In this document: piece by piece, positions 35,071-45,128 of the stretch
Position numbering within the stretch: position 1 is the stretch's first letter
Layout: each line of letters opens with the position of its first letter
Assembly: GCF_900157365.1 (NCBI RefSeq)
Contig: NZ_FUEZ01000003.1
Location: 62,001-126,000 of the forward strand
Length of the DNA: 64,000 nucleotides
From: Mycobacterium numidiamassiliense
Lineage (GTDB): Bacteria; Actinomycetota; Actinomycetes; Mycobacteriales; Mycobacteriaceae
Direction of reading: 5' to 3'
Program-made: the position numbers and the translations under genes
Notes under the pieces: model-generated
Databases searched by the model: none
What the model was told of the DNA's origin: nothing
What the model saw: the letters and a program-made list of their open reading frames with translations, nothing else

Positions 35071-38000
35071 CTATCCGGTCGCCGTCGACCGGCCCTCATC
35101 GGCCACCAGCGTCTCGGCCAGGTGCAGGCTCAAAGCGTGGGCCGTGTTGTGGGTGGCAATGGCTTTGGGCGTGATCCGGATGCCGGTCTCGGCTTCGATG
35201 CGGGTCCGCAGCTCCAGATTGCCCAGTGAGTCCAGTCCGTGCTCGACGAACGGGCGGTCGGGATCGACCGCCCGGCGCAGGATCAGGCCGGTCTGCTCGG
35301 TGATCAGACGCCGAAGCCGGGTGGGCCATTCGTCCTGCGATAGTGTCCGAAGTTCGTTGCGCAGGGTGCTGGCGTCGGCCCGCTCGCCCCGGGCGTTCTG
35401 GAAGGCTTCGGCGAACGGGCTGTGCGCAACCAATTCGGCCAGCCACGGCATTCCGGTGGTCGGGACGTAGCCCGTGTAGCCACGGTCGAAGCGCAAGAGT
35501 TCCTCGAACGCCGCCGCACCCTCGTCGGGAGCGATCATCGTGGTGCGGCCGCCCTCCGCCAGGTGTGTGGCGCGCCCGACCTCGCCCCATGCCCCCCACG
35601 CGATGGCAAGTGCCGGCAGACCGAGGCTGCGCCGCCAGTGCGTGAGTCCGTCCACCCAGCTGTTGGCCGCCGCGTATGCGCCCTGACCGGGTGAGCCGAG
35701 CAACGCGGCCGCCGACGAGAAACAGCAGAACCAGTCCAGCGGCTCGTCGAGCGTCGCGTTGTGCAGGTTCCACGCGCCGTAAACCTTTGGCGCCCAGTCG
35801 CGGTCGATCAGCTCGTCGGTGATGTTGGCCAGTGTGGCGTCCTCGACCACCGCCGCGGCATGCAGCACCCCACGCAACCGAAGTCCGGTGGCCTTCGCCG
35901 AGGCCACCACGCGGGCCGCGGTGTCGGCCTCGGCCATGTTGCCGCACTCCACGACGACGTCGACCCCGCTGGCACGGATTCGCGAAACGGCTTGCTGTGC
36001 CTTGGAAGTCGGGGCGGACCGGGCGGTGAGCACGATCCGGCCGCAACCCGCCTTGCCCATCTGGTTGGCCAGGAACAGCCCGAGCCCGCCCAGGCCGCCG
36101 GTGATGATGTAGGCACCGTCGTCGCGGAAGATCTTGGCCACCTCCGGCGGGACCACCACCGTGTTGTGTCCCTCGTGCGGAACGGACAGGAGGAGTTTGC
36201 CGGTGTGCTCGGCCGCGCCCATCACCCGAATTGCCGTGGCCGCCTCGGCAAGTGGGTAGACGGTGCGCTCGAGCGGGGGCAACTCACCGTCGCCGACGAG
36301 CCGGTACACCGTGCGCAGCAGCTCGCCTACCTGCTGCGGATGACTGGCGGCCATCAGCGCCAGGTCGAGATAGTGGAAAGTGAGGTTGCGGCGGAATGGG
36401 TACAGGCCCAGGCGGGTGTCCCCGTAGACATCACGCTTGCCGATCTCCACGAACCGGCCACCGATCGCCAGCAGTTCGAAGCCGGCGCGTTGGGCGGCGC
36501 CGGTGACGGAGTTGAGCACGACGTCGACGCCGTACCCGTCGGTGTCGCGGCGGATCTCCTCGGCGAATGCGGTGCTGCGCGAGTCATAGACGTGCTCGAC
36601 GCCCATGTCGTGCAGGAGTGCACGCCGCTGCGGGCTGCCCGCCGTCGCGAAGATCTCCGCCCCCGCCAACCGGGCTATCGCCATCGCGGCCCGTCCGACG
36701 CCACCGGTCGCCGAGTGGATCAGCACGCGCTCCCCGGGCTTGATCCTGGCCATGTCCTGCAGGCCGTACCAGGCGGTGGCGTACGCGGTTGTCGCCGCGG
36801 CGGCCTGCTCGGCGTCCAAGCCGGACGGAAGCGTGACGGCAAGGTTGGCGTCACAGGTGACAAATGTTGCCCAACAACCATTCTCGGACACACCGCCGAC
36901 GCGGTCGCCGACCTGGTGATCGGTGACGCCAGGCCCGACCGCGCTCACCACGCCCGCGAAATCCATACCCAGCCGCGGTTGCCGCCCGTCGACGCTGGGG
37001 AATCGGCCCATGGCGATCAGCACGTCGGCGAAGTTGAGACTGGAGGCGCTCACCGCCACCTCGATCTGCCCCGGCCCCGGCGGGGTGCGGTCGAACGCGA
37101 CGAGCTCCAGCCCTTGCAGGTCACCGGGGGTGCTGATCTCCAGACGCATGCCCTCGTGCCGAGGGTCGGCCGGGGCGGTACGCCGCTCGTCCGGACGCAA
37201 CGGGGCCGGGCGCAGCCGGGCCGTGTACCACTGTCCGCCGCGCCAAGCGGTCTCGTCTTCGCCCGAACCCGCGAGCAGCTGGCGGGCCACCTGTGCGGCG
37301 TCCGTACCCGCATCCAGGTCGATCTGGCTGGCCCGCATCCGGGTGTGTTCGGCGGCGATCACCCGCATCAGCCCGCGCAGTCCCGCCTGGTCCAGACTGG
37401 GCCGGTCATCGGGCAACACCGTCTGCGTGTTGCGGGTCACCACATACAGGCGAGGCGGCTCGTCGCGGCATTCCGTCACCTGGCGCGCGATCCGCACCAG
37501 TTGTCGAACCTGCTCGCGGCCGCGGCTCGCACACTGCTCGTCGTTGCCGGCTGCCGCCGGTCCGGTCAGGACCACCACGCCGCCGACGTCAGCCAGCTCG
37601 CGGCCCAGCTGCTCGGCGTCGTGTTGTTGCCAGCGCACGGTTTTACATTGCGCGCCTTCAGTTTTCAGCGCATCGGCCAATTCGGCCGGCAAGAGATCGT
37701 CGGCATCGGAGGTGACGAGCAGCAGCCACGTCCCGGCCTCACCACCCGCCGCTGCGGGCAGTTCGCGCTGCTGCCAGTCGATCGTCAGCAGGCGCTCGGC
37801 CATTAACCGTTGGCGGGCACCACTTTCGGTGACGTCGCTGCCGACCCGCAGTCCACGCACGGTCAGCAGCACCGCCCCGTTCTCGTCGAATACGTCGAGA
37901 TCGGTTTCCATCCCGGTCGGGTGTGTTTCGGTCACCCGGCTCAGGCAGTAGCGAGCGGTCTGCAGCGGACCGAAGCTGCGTATGCGGCGCACGCCCAACG

Positions 38001-41000
38001 GCAACAGCATGCCGCCGTTGCCCACATCACGGCTGCGCGCATGGGCGGCTGCGGATTGAAAGCATGCATCCAGCAGCGCCGGATGCGCGCCATAGCCGGT
38101 CTGCTGTGCGCGAATCGATTGCGGCAGTTCCACTTCCGCCAGAATGGTGCCGTCTTTTCTGTCGACGGTGCGCGCGGCGGTCAGCCCGGCGAACGCCGAG
38201 CCGAAGTGCACACCCCGGTCGTCGAACCACTGCCGCAGCTCATCACCGTCCACCCGATGAGGGTGCGCGGCGAGCAGGGCGGCGACGTCGTGCGCGGGCG
38301 GCTGGATGATCTCGCCGAGGGCACGCAGGGTCGCCGACGCCCGTCGCGCCCGCTCCCCCTCGTGGTTGGTTTGCACCTCGAAGGCGGCGACGCCGGGCGC
38401 CTGGACCAACGCGTCGGAGTTCAGCGGGGTCTCGTCGTCGAGCAACAACATCTGTTCGAAGCGAAGGTCACAGACCTCCGACGCCTCGCCGAGCGTCGCG
38501 CGCGCCGCGGCCAGCGCCATTTCGCAGTAGGCGGCACCGGGGAACGCCGGCACCGCGTGAACCTGATGGTCGGTGAGCCATGGGTGGGCAGTGGTACCGA
38601 CTTCGCCCGCCCACACGTGGCGCTCCGGCTCCTCCGGCAGCCGCACGTGCACACCCAGCAGCGGGTGCACCAAGACGGTGCGGCCCCCCGCTGCCGCGGA
38701 TCCCTCGCCGTCGCCGGCCAGCCGCGGACGATGCGCGACGGCGCCGATCCAGTGGTGGGTATGGTGCCACGGCGCGGTGGGCAGCGACGGGTGCGGCTCG
38801 GGCGGGTGCGGGGTTTGCGGCCGATCGGTGGTGTGACTGGCGTTGAGGTTGGAGTGGAACATCCATGTGTCGTCGGCATCGCGCTGCAGCGAGCTGACGA
38901 TGTGGTGATCGTCGCTGGCGCCGAGGGCGTCGTTGATGGCGTGGATGAGTAGCGGGTGCGGGCTGACTTCGATGAAGGTGGCGTGCTTGGCCCCGGCCGT
39001 GGCGACCGCCTGGCTGAAGCGAACCGGGTTGCGCAGGTTGGCCGCCCAGTGGTCGGCGTCGAACACCGGCGCATCGCCGTCGGGGTCGCAGGTCGTGCTG
39101 ATCACCGGAATGGCCGGCTCATCCGGGGCCAAATCTGCTAGCTCAGAACGTAATTCGGGCAGGATCGGCTCGACGATCCGGTGATGGGAGGCCACGTCGA
39201 CCTCGATGCGCCGGGCCAGCCGGTCGTCGGCGGCCACGACCGCCATCACCGCGTCGACCTGGTCGGGCGGGCCGGCGATCACCGTCTGGCTCGGCGAGGA
39301 GTACACGGCGATGCTCACCTGCGGATAGTCGGCCAGCAGCTTCTCGGTAGCCGCGGCGTCGGATTCCAGCAGCGCCATGGCGCCCTGCCCGGCCAGCCGC
39401 GCCATCAACCGCGACCGCGTGGCGATCACCCGCAGCCCGTCGGTGACGCTCAAGGCCCCGGCCACCACCGCGGCGGTGACCTCGCCCATCGAATGCCCGA
39501 TCACCGCGTCCGGCTCGACGCCATAGGAGCGCCACAACGTGGTCAGCGCCAACTGCACACCTACCAGCACCGGCTGAATCCGCTCGATGCCGGTCACCGC
39601 CTGGCCCTCGGCCAGTACCCGCTGTAGCGAAAAACCAGTCTGCGCAACGAATATCGGCTCCAGCTTGGCGACCGCCTCGGCGAACACCGGCTCATCGGCC
39701 AGCAACTGCCGTCCCATCCCCGCCCACTGCGAGCCCTGACCCGAGTACACAAAGACGATGCCGGGACGCGATGTTCCCTCGTGTGGGGCAACCACTCCAT
39801 CGGCCGGCTTGTCCTCCGCCAACGCCCGCAGGCCGGCTATCGCCTGCTTGCGATCGCGCGCGCACACCGTGCCGAACAGTGCGTGCCGCGGCCGGTGGTG
39901 ATTGAGCGTATGCGCGACCTCGGCGAGCGCCACGTCCGCGCCGTCGCCGTCCATCCACTCGGCCAGCGCCGACGCCCAGGACGCCACTCGTTCGGTCGTC
40001 TTGCCCGAGACCACCAGTGTGCTCACCGCCGGGTCCGGCTGGGAAGCAACGGGATCCATCGCGGGGGCCTGTTCGATCACGACATGAGCGTTGGTGCCGC
40101 CGAAGCCGAACGACGACACTCCCGCCCGCCGCGGAAGCCCGGTTTCCGGCCAATCAGTTTGTTCCGCAACGACTTTGAGGCGCATGTCCTGGAACGGAAT
40201 ATGCGGGTTCGGAGTCGCGAAGTTCAGGTTCGGCGGGATGTGCCCGCGGTGTACCGCCAGCACCGCCTTGATCAGACCCGCGATCCCGGCGGCCCCCTCG
40301 AGATGGCCCATGTTCGATTTGACGGCGCCGATGAGCAGCGGAACGTCTTCGGGGCGTCCGCGACCCAGCACCGTACCCAGCGCACGGGCCTCGATGGGGT
40401 CGCCCAACAGCGTTCCGGTTCCGTGGGTCTCGACATAGTCCACCTGATGCGGCGCGACGCCCGCGTTGGCGCACGCCGCGCGCAGCACCGCCATCTGTGC
40501 GGCCGGGTTCGGTGCCATCAGCCCGTTCGAGCGGCCGTCCTGGTTGACCGCCGATCCCCGTATCACCGCGAGCACACGATCCCCGTCGCGTACGGCGTCG
40601 CTCACCCGCTTGAGCACCACCGCCCCGCAACCCTCGCCGCGGACGAACCCATCCGCGTCCGCGTCGAAGGACCTGCACTGACCCGTCGGCGACAAGGCCT
40701 CGGCTCCGTCGAAGCTGCGAAAGATGGCCGGCGACAACAACAGGTTCACTCCCGCTGCGATGGCCAGGTCGCAGTCCCCCGCCCGCAGGCTCTGGGCTGC
40801 CAGGTGTACGGCCACCAGCGACGACGAACAGGCCGTGTCCACCGCCACGGAGGGGCCGCGAAGATCCAGGAAGTACGAGAGCCGATTGGCGATGATGCTC
40901 AGCGCGCCACCGATGTTGCTCCAGGCGTCGACGCGACTCAGATCCGTGCCCGCCAGGTATCCGTAGTCGGTCGCACACGCTCCGGCGAAAACCCCGGTCT

Positions 41001-41640
41001 GCGAACGCCGCAGGGATTCGGCAGGAATTCCGGCGTGCTCCAACGCTTCCCAGGCCACCTCCAGCAACAAGCGCTGCTGCGGGTCCATCGCGGTCGCTTC
41101 GTGTGGTGAGATCTCGAAGAATTCCGCGTCGAAACCGTCGACGTCGGTCAACACCGAACCCCACCGAGTGGTGGCGGCCAACGCCGTCGCGATCTCCGGC
41201 GAACCGTCGTCATACGGCTGCCATCGACCGGCGGGCACCTCGGCTATCGATGAACGACCCTCACAGAGGAAGCGCCAGAACGTTTCCGGCCCGGAAATGT
41301 CGCCGGGAAAACGACAGCCCAACCCGATCACAGCGATCGGCTCGTCTACCCAACCGCGCTCGGCCGGGATCCCTTCAGCCGCGGATTCCGACTCGGGTGT
41401 GGTGAGGAATTTGACCAATTCGTTGATCGTGGGGTGCTGCCAAAAATCCAGCGGCGACACCGCCCGGCCGGCGACCGAGGCCAATTCCCCTGAGAGTACG
41501 ACCGCGTCACGCGAGCCCACTCCCAAGTCGTTGAACGCCGCGTCGGAGTCGACGTCGTCGCGCTCACAACCGATCTCGGTAACCAGATACTCGATCAACC
41601 AGCGCCGCAGCCCCGCTTCATCGGGAACTGCCGTCGTCAC
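35071..41640 (-). CDS. Chimeric polyketide synthase: PpsA-like ACP-KS-AT joined to Mas-like DH-ER-KR-ACP
   Basis: This 2189-residue fully reducing PKS has an N-terminal ACP (LGVGSRD, Ser43), a KS (Cys271), an AT (Ser717, GHSMGE; loop DVASHH near residue 815, methylmalonyl-like), a DH ([15 protein letters not shown] near 1025), an ER ([12 protein letters not shown] near 1640), a KR (GGLGGLG near 1850) and an ACP (Ser2138, GLDSLGN). The first ~965 residues, including the linker [13 protein letters not shown], resemble PpsA. From [20 protein letters not shown] on, the text resembles mycocerosic acid synthase as I remember it. M. tuberculosis Mas (2111) has no N-terminal ACP. The position, convergent with papA5, is that of mas. 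The GTG start overlaps the FAAL stop (GTGA), so loading enzyme and PKS are coupled. A role in making a methyl-branched acyl chain for PapA5 is inferred; whether it iterates like Mas is unknown. Confidence 0.85.
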   Translation of the reverse strand: MTTAVPDEAGLRRWLIEYLVTEIGCERDDVDSDAAFNDLGVGSRDAVVLSGELASVAGRAVSPLDFWQHPTINELVKFLTTPESESAAEGIPAERGWVDEPIAVIGLGCRFPGDISGPETFWRFLCEGRSSIAEVPAGRWQPYDDGSPEIATALAATTRWGSVLTDVDGFDAEFFEISPHEATAMDPQQRLLLEVAWEALEHAGIPAESLRRSQTGVFAGACATDYGYLAGTDLSRVDAWSNIGGALSIIANRLSYFLDLRGPSVAVDTACSSSLVAVHLAAQSLRAGDCDLAIAAGVNLLLSPAIFRSFDGAEALSPTGQCRSFDADADGFVRGEGCGAVVLKRVSDAVRDGDRVLAVIRGSAVNQDGRSNGLMAPNPAAQMAVLRAACANAGVAPHQVDYVETHGTGTLLGDPIEARALGTVLGRGRPEDVPLLIGAVKSNMGHLEGAAGIAGLIKAVLAVHRGHIPPNLNFATPNPHIPFQDMRLKVVAEQTDWPETGLPRRAGVSSFGFGGTNAHVVIEQAPAMDPVASQPDPAVSTLVVSGKTTERVASWASALAEWMDGDGADVALAEVAHTLNHHRPRHALFGTVCARDRKQAIAGLRALAEDKPADGVVAPHEGTSRPGIVFVYSGQGSQWAGMGRQLLADEPVFAEAVAKLEPIFVAQTGFSLQRVLAEGQAVTGIERIQPVLVGVQLALTTLWRSYGVEPDAVIGHSMGEVTAAVVAGALSVTDGLRVIATRSRLMARLAGQGAMALLESDAAATEKLLADYPQVSIAVYSSPSQTVIAGPPDQVDAVMAVVAADDRLARRIEVDVASHHRIVEPILPELRSELADLAPDEPAIPVISTTCDPDGDAPVFDADHWAANLRNPVRFSQAVATAGAKHATFIEVSPHPLLIHAINDALGASDDHHIVSSLQRDADDTWMFHSNLNASHTTDRPQTPHPPEPHPSLPTAPWHHTHHWIGAVAHRPRLAGDGEGSAAAGGRTVLVHPLLGVHVRLPEEPERHVWAGEVGTTAHPWLTDHQVHAVPAFPGAAYCEMALAAARATLGEASEVCDLRFEQMLLLDDETPLNSDALVQAPGVAAFEVQTNHEGERARRASATLRALGEIIQPPAHDVAALLAAHPHRVDGDELRQWFDDRGVHFGSAFAGLTAARTVDRKDGTILAEVELPQSIRAQQTGYGAHPALLDACFQSAAAHARSRDVGNGGMLLPLGVRRIRSFGPLQTARYCLSRVTETHPTGMETDLDVFDENGAVLLTVRGLRVGSDVTESGARQRLMAERLLTIDWQQRELPAAAGGEAGTWLLLVTSDADDLLPAELADALKTEGAQCKTVRWQQHDAEQLGRELADVGGVVVLTGPAAAGNDEQCASRGREQVRQLVRIARQVTECRDEPPRLYVVTRNTQTVLPDDRPSLDQAGLRGLMRVIAAEHTRMRASQIDLDAGTDAAQVARQLLAGSGEDETAWRGGQWYTARLRPAPLRPDERRTAPADPRHEGMRLEISTPGDLQGLELVAFDRTPPGPGQIEVAVSASSLNFADVLIAMGRFPSVDGRQPRLGMDFAGVVSAVGPGVTDHQVGDRVGGVSENGCWATFVTCDANLAVTLPSGLDAEQAAAATTAYATAWYGLQDMARIKPGERVLIHSATGGVGRAAMAIARLAGAEIFATAGSPQRRALLHDMGVEHVYDSRSTAFAEEIRRDTDGYGVDVVLNSVTGAAQRAGFELLAIGGRFVEIGKRDVYGDTRLGLYPFRRNLTFHYLDLALMAASHPQQVGELLRTVYRLVGDGELPPLERTVYPLAEAATAIRVMGAAEHTGKLLLSVPHEGHNTVVVPPEVAKIFRDDGAYIITGGLGGLGLFLANQMGKAGCGRIVLTARSAPTSKAQQAVSRIRASGVDVVVECGNMAEADTAARVVASAKATGLRLRGVLHAAAVVEDATLANITDELIDRDWAPKVYGAWNLHNATLDEPLDWFCCFSSAAALLGSPGQGAYAAANSWVDGLTHWRRSLGLPALAIAWGAWGEVGRATHLAEGGRTTMIAPDEGAAAFEELLRFDRGYTGYVPTTGMPWLAELVAHSPFAEAFQNARGERADASTLRNELRTLSQDEWPTRLRRLITEQTGLILRRAVDPDRPFVEHGLDSLGNLELRTRIEAETGIRITPKAIATHNTAHALSLHLAETLVADEGRSTATG

Positions 41641-43379
41641 GCCGAGACATCCAAGCGCTCAAACTCCTCCCGGCGGTAGCTTTCGGCACACGTTGACCGC
41701 CGGACCTTGCCGCTCGTCGTGATCGGCAGCGAACCCGGTGCCACGAGAACAAGGTCGGCGATGCGCACACCGTGCGCGCTCGAGATCGCGGCCGTGACGT
41801 TCCGCTTGATCGAGCGCAGACCCGCCAAGCTCTCCTCGTCGGATCCGCCCCGGTTCTTCACCTCCGCGATCGCGACAAGCTGCTCGCTGGTGTCGTCGGC
41901 AACCGAGATCGCCGCCACCCGGCCCTTGGTGATCTGCGTGATCGTCGCCTCGATGTCGTCGGGGTAGTGATTGCGTCCGTCCACGATCAGCAGATCCTTG
42001 AGGCGGCCCATGATGAACAATTCGCCGTCGTGCAGGAACCCCAGGTCACCCGTCCTCATCCAGGGGCCTTCGGGTGTCCCCGGGGTGGGAGTGACCAACT
42101 TTGCACCGAAGGTGCGCTTGGTCCGTTCCGGATTCCGCCAATATCCCGTGCCGATGTTGTCGCCGTGGGCCCAGATCTCGCCGATGACCCCCGCTTGCGT
42201 CTCGGTCCTGGTTTCGGGGTCGACGATCCGCACCAGCGGTGACTTCAGTGCGCCGTAGCCGATGAGGTCGCTGCCGCCCTCCTCCTCGGTGCATGGCGTC
42301 GCCCGACCGCCCGACAGTTGCTCGTACTGGAAGCGCACGGACGTGGGCGCCTGCCCCGTCTTCGCGCTCGCCACGTACAGCGTCGCCTCGGCGAGTCCGT
42401 AGGACGGCCGCACGGCCGTGGCGGGCAGGTTGTATCGCGAGAATTTGTCCATGAAGCGGGCGATCGATGCCGGCTGGACCCGTTCGCTGCCGTTGGCCAG
42501 TCCGACCACCTGGCCGAGGTCAAGCCCAGCCATGTCGTCGTCCGATATTCTGCGCACCGCCAGGTCGAAGGCGAAATTGGGCCCGCCGGAGAACGGCCTG
42601 GGGTTGCTCGCGAGCAGCCTCATCCACCGGGCGGGCTCGACCAGAAATGCGATCGGGCTCGTCAACACCGCGGGACGTGCCCACACCGTGGGGAAACAGA
42701 TCCCCTGGATGAGCCCCATGTCGTGATAGAAGGGCAACCACGACACCAGCGATTCCGGTGGCCCCGAAATATCGAACAGGCCCGACTCCAGCTGGTGGCA
42801 ATTGGCCACCACGTTCTCGTGGGTGAGCACGACGCCGGCCGGCTGGCCGGTCGACCCCGAGGTGTACTGCAGATACGCTTCCTTGGGATGCTCGTATTCG
42901 ACCGGGCTGAATTCGCCTGTCGAATAGAAGTCGAGTGAGTCGATTTCAATGACCGCCGGTGCGGCCGAAGTTCCGTACGACTCGGCGTATTTGATGACCC
43001 CATCAACGGCGGCGGAGGTCGTGATAATGGCGGCAGGTGTGCAATCCTGCAGTGCCGACGAGATGCGGTCATCGTGGGCGCCGAATTGCGGGACCGACAG
43101 CGGAACCGCGATGAAGCCGGCTTGCAACGCGCCGAAAAACGCAACGAGGTAGTCCAGGCTCTGCGGCGCCAATATGGCCACGCGATCGCCGGTTGACCCA
43201 CAGCGTCGGAGTTCGTCAGCAACCGTTGCCGCACGACGGTGCAGCTGCGCCCAGGTCAAGCTTTCGGCGAACCCTTTCGGATCCACGTCGTAATCGATGA
43301 ATGTGAACGCCGTGTCGCTGGGCTGCCGGCGAGCATTCTCGCCGAGCACCGCAGGAATGGAGGACTCAAGTACGGACAT
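41637..43379 (-). CDS. fadD26: Fatty acyl-AMP ligase (FadD26-like FAAL)
   Basis: This 580-residue adenylating enzyme activates a fatty acid as acyl-AMP and loads it on a PKS ACP. Motifs seen: YTSGSTGQPAGVV (AMP loop, with Q-P in place of the usual TRTP), WLPFYHDMGL, SYGLAEATLYVA, RTGDLGFLHDGELF and GRNHYPDDIEATI. Wording such as DPKGFAESLTW and GFIAVPLS is closer to remembered FadD26 than FadD28; both M. tuberculosis enzymes are near this length. The ATG at 43377-43379 has GGAAGGGTAG upstream and fixes the length at 580. It is the only FAAL gene in the window and reads straight into the chimeric PKS, mirroring the fadD26-ppsA pair of M. tuberculosis. It may also have to serve the pps loading ACP on the other strand. 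Confidence 0.85.
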   Translation of the reverse strand: MSVLESSIPAVLGENARRQPSDTAFTFIDYDVDPKGFAESLTWAQLHRRAATVADELRRCGSTGDRVAILAPQSLDYLVAFFGALQAGFIAVPLSVPQFGAHDDRISSALQDCTPAAIITTSAAVDGVIKYAESYGTSAAPAVIEIDSLDFYSTGEFSPVEYEHPKEAYLQYTSGSTGQPAGVVLTHENVVANCHQLESGLFDISGPPESLVSWLPFYHDMGLIQGICFPTVWARPAVLTSPIAFLVEPARWMRLLASNPRPFSGGPNFAFDLAVRRISDDDMAGLDLGQVVGLANGSERVQPASIARFMDKFSRYNLPATAVRPSYGLAEATLYVASAKTGQAPTSVRFQYEQLSGGRATPCTEEEGGSDLIGYGALKSPLVRIVDPETRTETQAGVIGEIWAHGDNIGTGYWRNPERTKRTFGAKLVTPTPGTPEGPWMRTGDLGFLHDGELFIMGRLKDLLIVDGRNHYPDDIEATITQITKGRVAAISVADDTSEQLVAIAEVKNRGGSDEESLAGLRSIKRNVTAAISSAHGVRIADLVLVAPGSLPITTSGKVRRSTCAESYRREEFERLDVSA

Positions 43380-43921
43380 CACGCTACCCTTCCGATTTCT
43401 ACAAATTATTGGTGCGCATCCCGTCCCCCGAGGGATACAGCAGCTTGGCCTTCGTGCAGCCACCGCCCCGTGCCGCTACCGGTACGAACGTTTAAGTTGG
43501 CAACACCACCCCATATACAAAGGCTTCAAGGCCGACGCGGGTGTCTATCGCGGGCCCTCGTTCGAGGCGGCCTGCCGCGGTGCGGAGCAGCACCGAGCCA
43601 GCTCGCCTGCGCTTTTCCGGCATGGGGTGCATCGCTCTGCGGGCGCTCGGCTGGCATGAGCTAGCGCCCGGTGTCATGACCACCTCCACTTCGCCGAACC
43701 TACACGTTCTCTTGCGCCCCCGTTGGCGAATCGGCAATCTCTTGACCAGCCATTATCGCGCGACGACTGGGACGCTGGTCCAACAAGTAATTAGCACGCC
43801 TCACGATCGATGTGGTTTCGCGACGGCCCCGAGGCCTGGGGTGGGCTCGCCCACGGCTTCGCGGGCGGAATCGTCGCGAATGCGTGATGATCGACTTCGA
43901 GCAGATGGAGGCAGGGCCACC
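43380..43921. promoter_or_regulatory. Divergent intergenic region between the FAAL and the permease
   Basis: These 542 bases separate two outward-reading genes and should hold promoters for both. The FAAL side (43380-43425) is AT-richer, with cgatttctacaaattattgg close to the start. Several short open frames in the stretch show no recognisable motif on either strand. No transposase, tRNA or inverted-repeat boundary is seen. Confidence 0.4.
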
Positions 43922-45109
43922 GTGATCGGCAACATGCTGGCAGCGATCGAACATGCCCTGGCGCTGGCCGGGTCCATGACCTGGGAAATCCTTTGGGCGC
44001 TGATTCTGGGCTTCGCCCTGTCGGCGATCGTCCAGGCGGTGGTGCGACGCTCGACGGTCGTGGCCCTGCTCGGCGACGACCGACCGCGCACCCTGGCGGT
44101 GGCCGCCGGTCTCGGGGCGGCATCGTCGTCGTGTTCGTATGCCGCGGTCGCCTTGGCCCGGTCGTTGTTCCGCAAGGGGGCCAACTTCACCGCCGCCATG
44201 GCCTTCGAGATCGGCTCCACCAACCTCGTCGTCGAGTTGGGCATCATCTTGGCCCTGCTGATGGGCTGGCAGTTCACCGCCGCGGAGTTCGTCGGCGGCC
44301 CGCTGATGATCGTGGTGCTGGCCACGTTGTTCCGGTTGTTCGTGCGGTCCCGCCTGGTCGACGCCGCCCGCGAGCAGGCCGAGCAGGGCATCGCCGGTTC
44401 GATGGAAGGGCACGCCGCGATGGACATGTCCATCAAACGCGAGGGCTCGTTCTGGCAGCGACTGTTTTCCGGGGAGGGCTTCACGTCGGTTTCGCACGTG
44501 TTCGTGATGGAGTGGCTGGCCATCCTGCGCGACCTGGTGCTGGGGCTGTTGATCGCCGGTGCCATCGCGGCGTGGGTCCCCGAAACGTTCTGGCGAGGTT
44601 TCTTTTTGACTGACCACCCCGGCCTCTCGGCGCTGTGGGGGCCGATCGTCGGGCCCATCGTCGCGATCGTCTCCTTCGTCTGCTCCATCGGCAACGTGCC
44701 ACTGGCGGCGGTGCTGTGGAACGGAGGCATCAGCTTTGGCGGCGTGATCGCATTCATCTACGCCGACCTGCTGATCCTGCCGATCCTGAATATCTACCGT
44801 AAGTACTACGGCACCCGGATGATGCTCACGCTGCTCGGGACCTTCTACGCCGCGATGGTCACCGCCGGGTACCTCATCGAATTGCTTTTTGGCGCAACGA
44901 ATCTGGTTCCGACTCAGCGCAATGCCGCGGTCATGCAGGCGTCGATCTCGTGGAACTACACCACCTGGCTCAATATCGTCTTCCTCGTCATCGCGGCCTT
45001 GCTGGTCGTCCGGTTCGTCACGTCCGGAGGCATGCCGATGGTGCGCATGATGGGCGGCTCCCCTGAGTCGACGGACGGTCACCAGCATCGCGGTCATGAT
45101 TGCGACTGA
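43922..45109 (+). CDS. DUF318/YraQ-family permease (Rv2963 type)
   Basis: This ~395-residue polytopic membrane protein has about eight to nine spans and belongs to the permease DUF318 (YraQ/ArsP-like) family. Conserved cysteine-containing segments are visible (AASSSCSYAAVAL and VSFVCSIGNVPLA), with a cytosolic loop carrying EGHAAMDMSIKREGSF. It is close to remembered M. tuberculosis Rv2963, which marks the right end of the PDIM/PGL region. The substrate is unknown; relatives move arsenical or metal compounds. The GTG at 43922 is preferred because GGAGG lies about 10 bases ahead; an ATG at 43880 would add 14 residues. The histidine-rich tail (GHQHRGHDCD) could bind metal. It converges on the PUFA-synthase operon with 19 bp between the ends. 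Confidence 0.88.
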   Translation: MIGNMLAAIEHALALAGSMTWEILWALILGFALSAIVQAVVRRSTVVALLGDDRPRTLAVAAGLGAASSSCSYAAVALARSLFRKGANFTAAMAFEIGSTNLVVELGIILALLMGWQFTAAEFVGGPLMIVVLATLFRLFVRSRLVDAAREQAEQGIAGSMEGHAAMDMSIKREGSFWQRLFSGEGFTSVSHVFVMEWLAILRDLVLGLLIAGAIAAWVPETFWRGFFLTDHPGLSALWGPIVGPIVAIVSFVCSIGNVPLAAVLWNGGISFGGVIAFIYADLLILPILNIYRKYYGTRMMLTLLGTFYAAMVTAGYLIELLFGATNLVPTQRNAAVMQASISWNYTTWLNIVFLVIAALLVVRFVTSGGMPMVRMMGGSPESTDGHQHRGHDCD

Positions 45110-45128
45110 CGACCGCTACGGCACTGGA

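Noticed and set aside
35761..37806. 681-codon open frame on the plus strand opposite the chimeric PKS
   Set aside because: Antisense to clear KR, ER and DH domains; composition is typical of a mirror frame.
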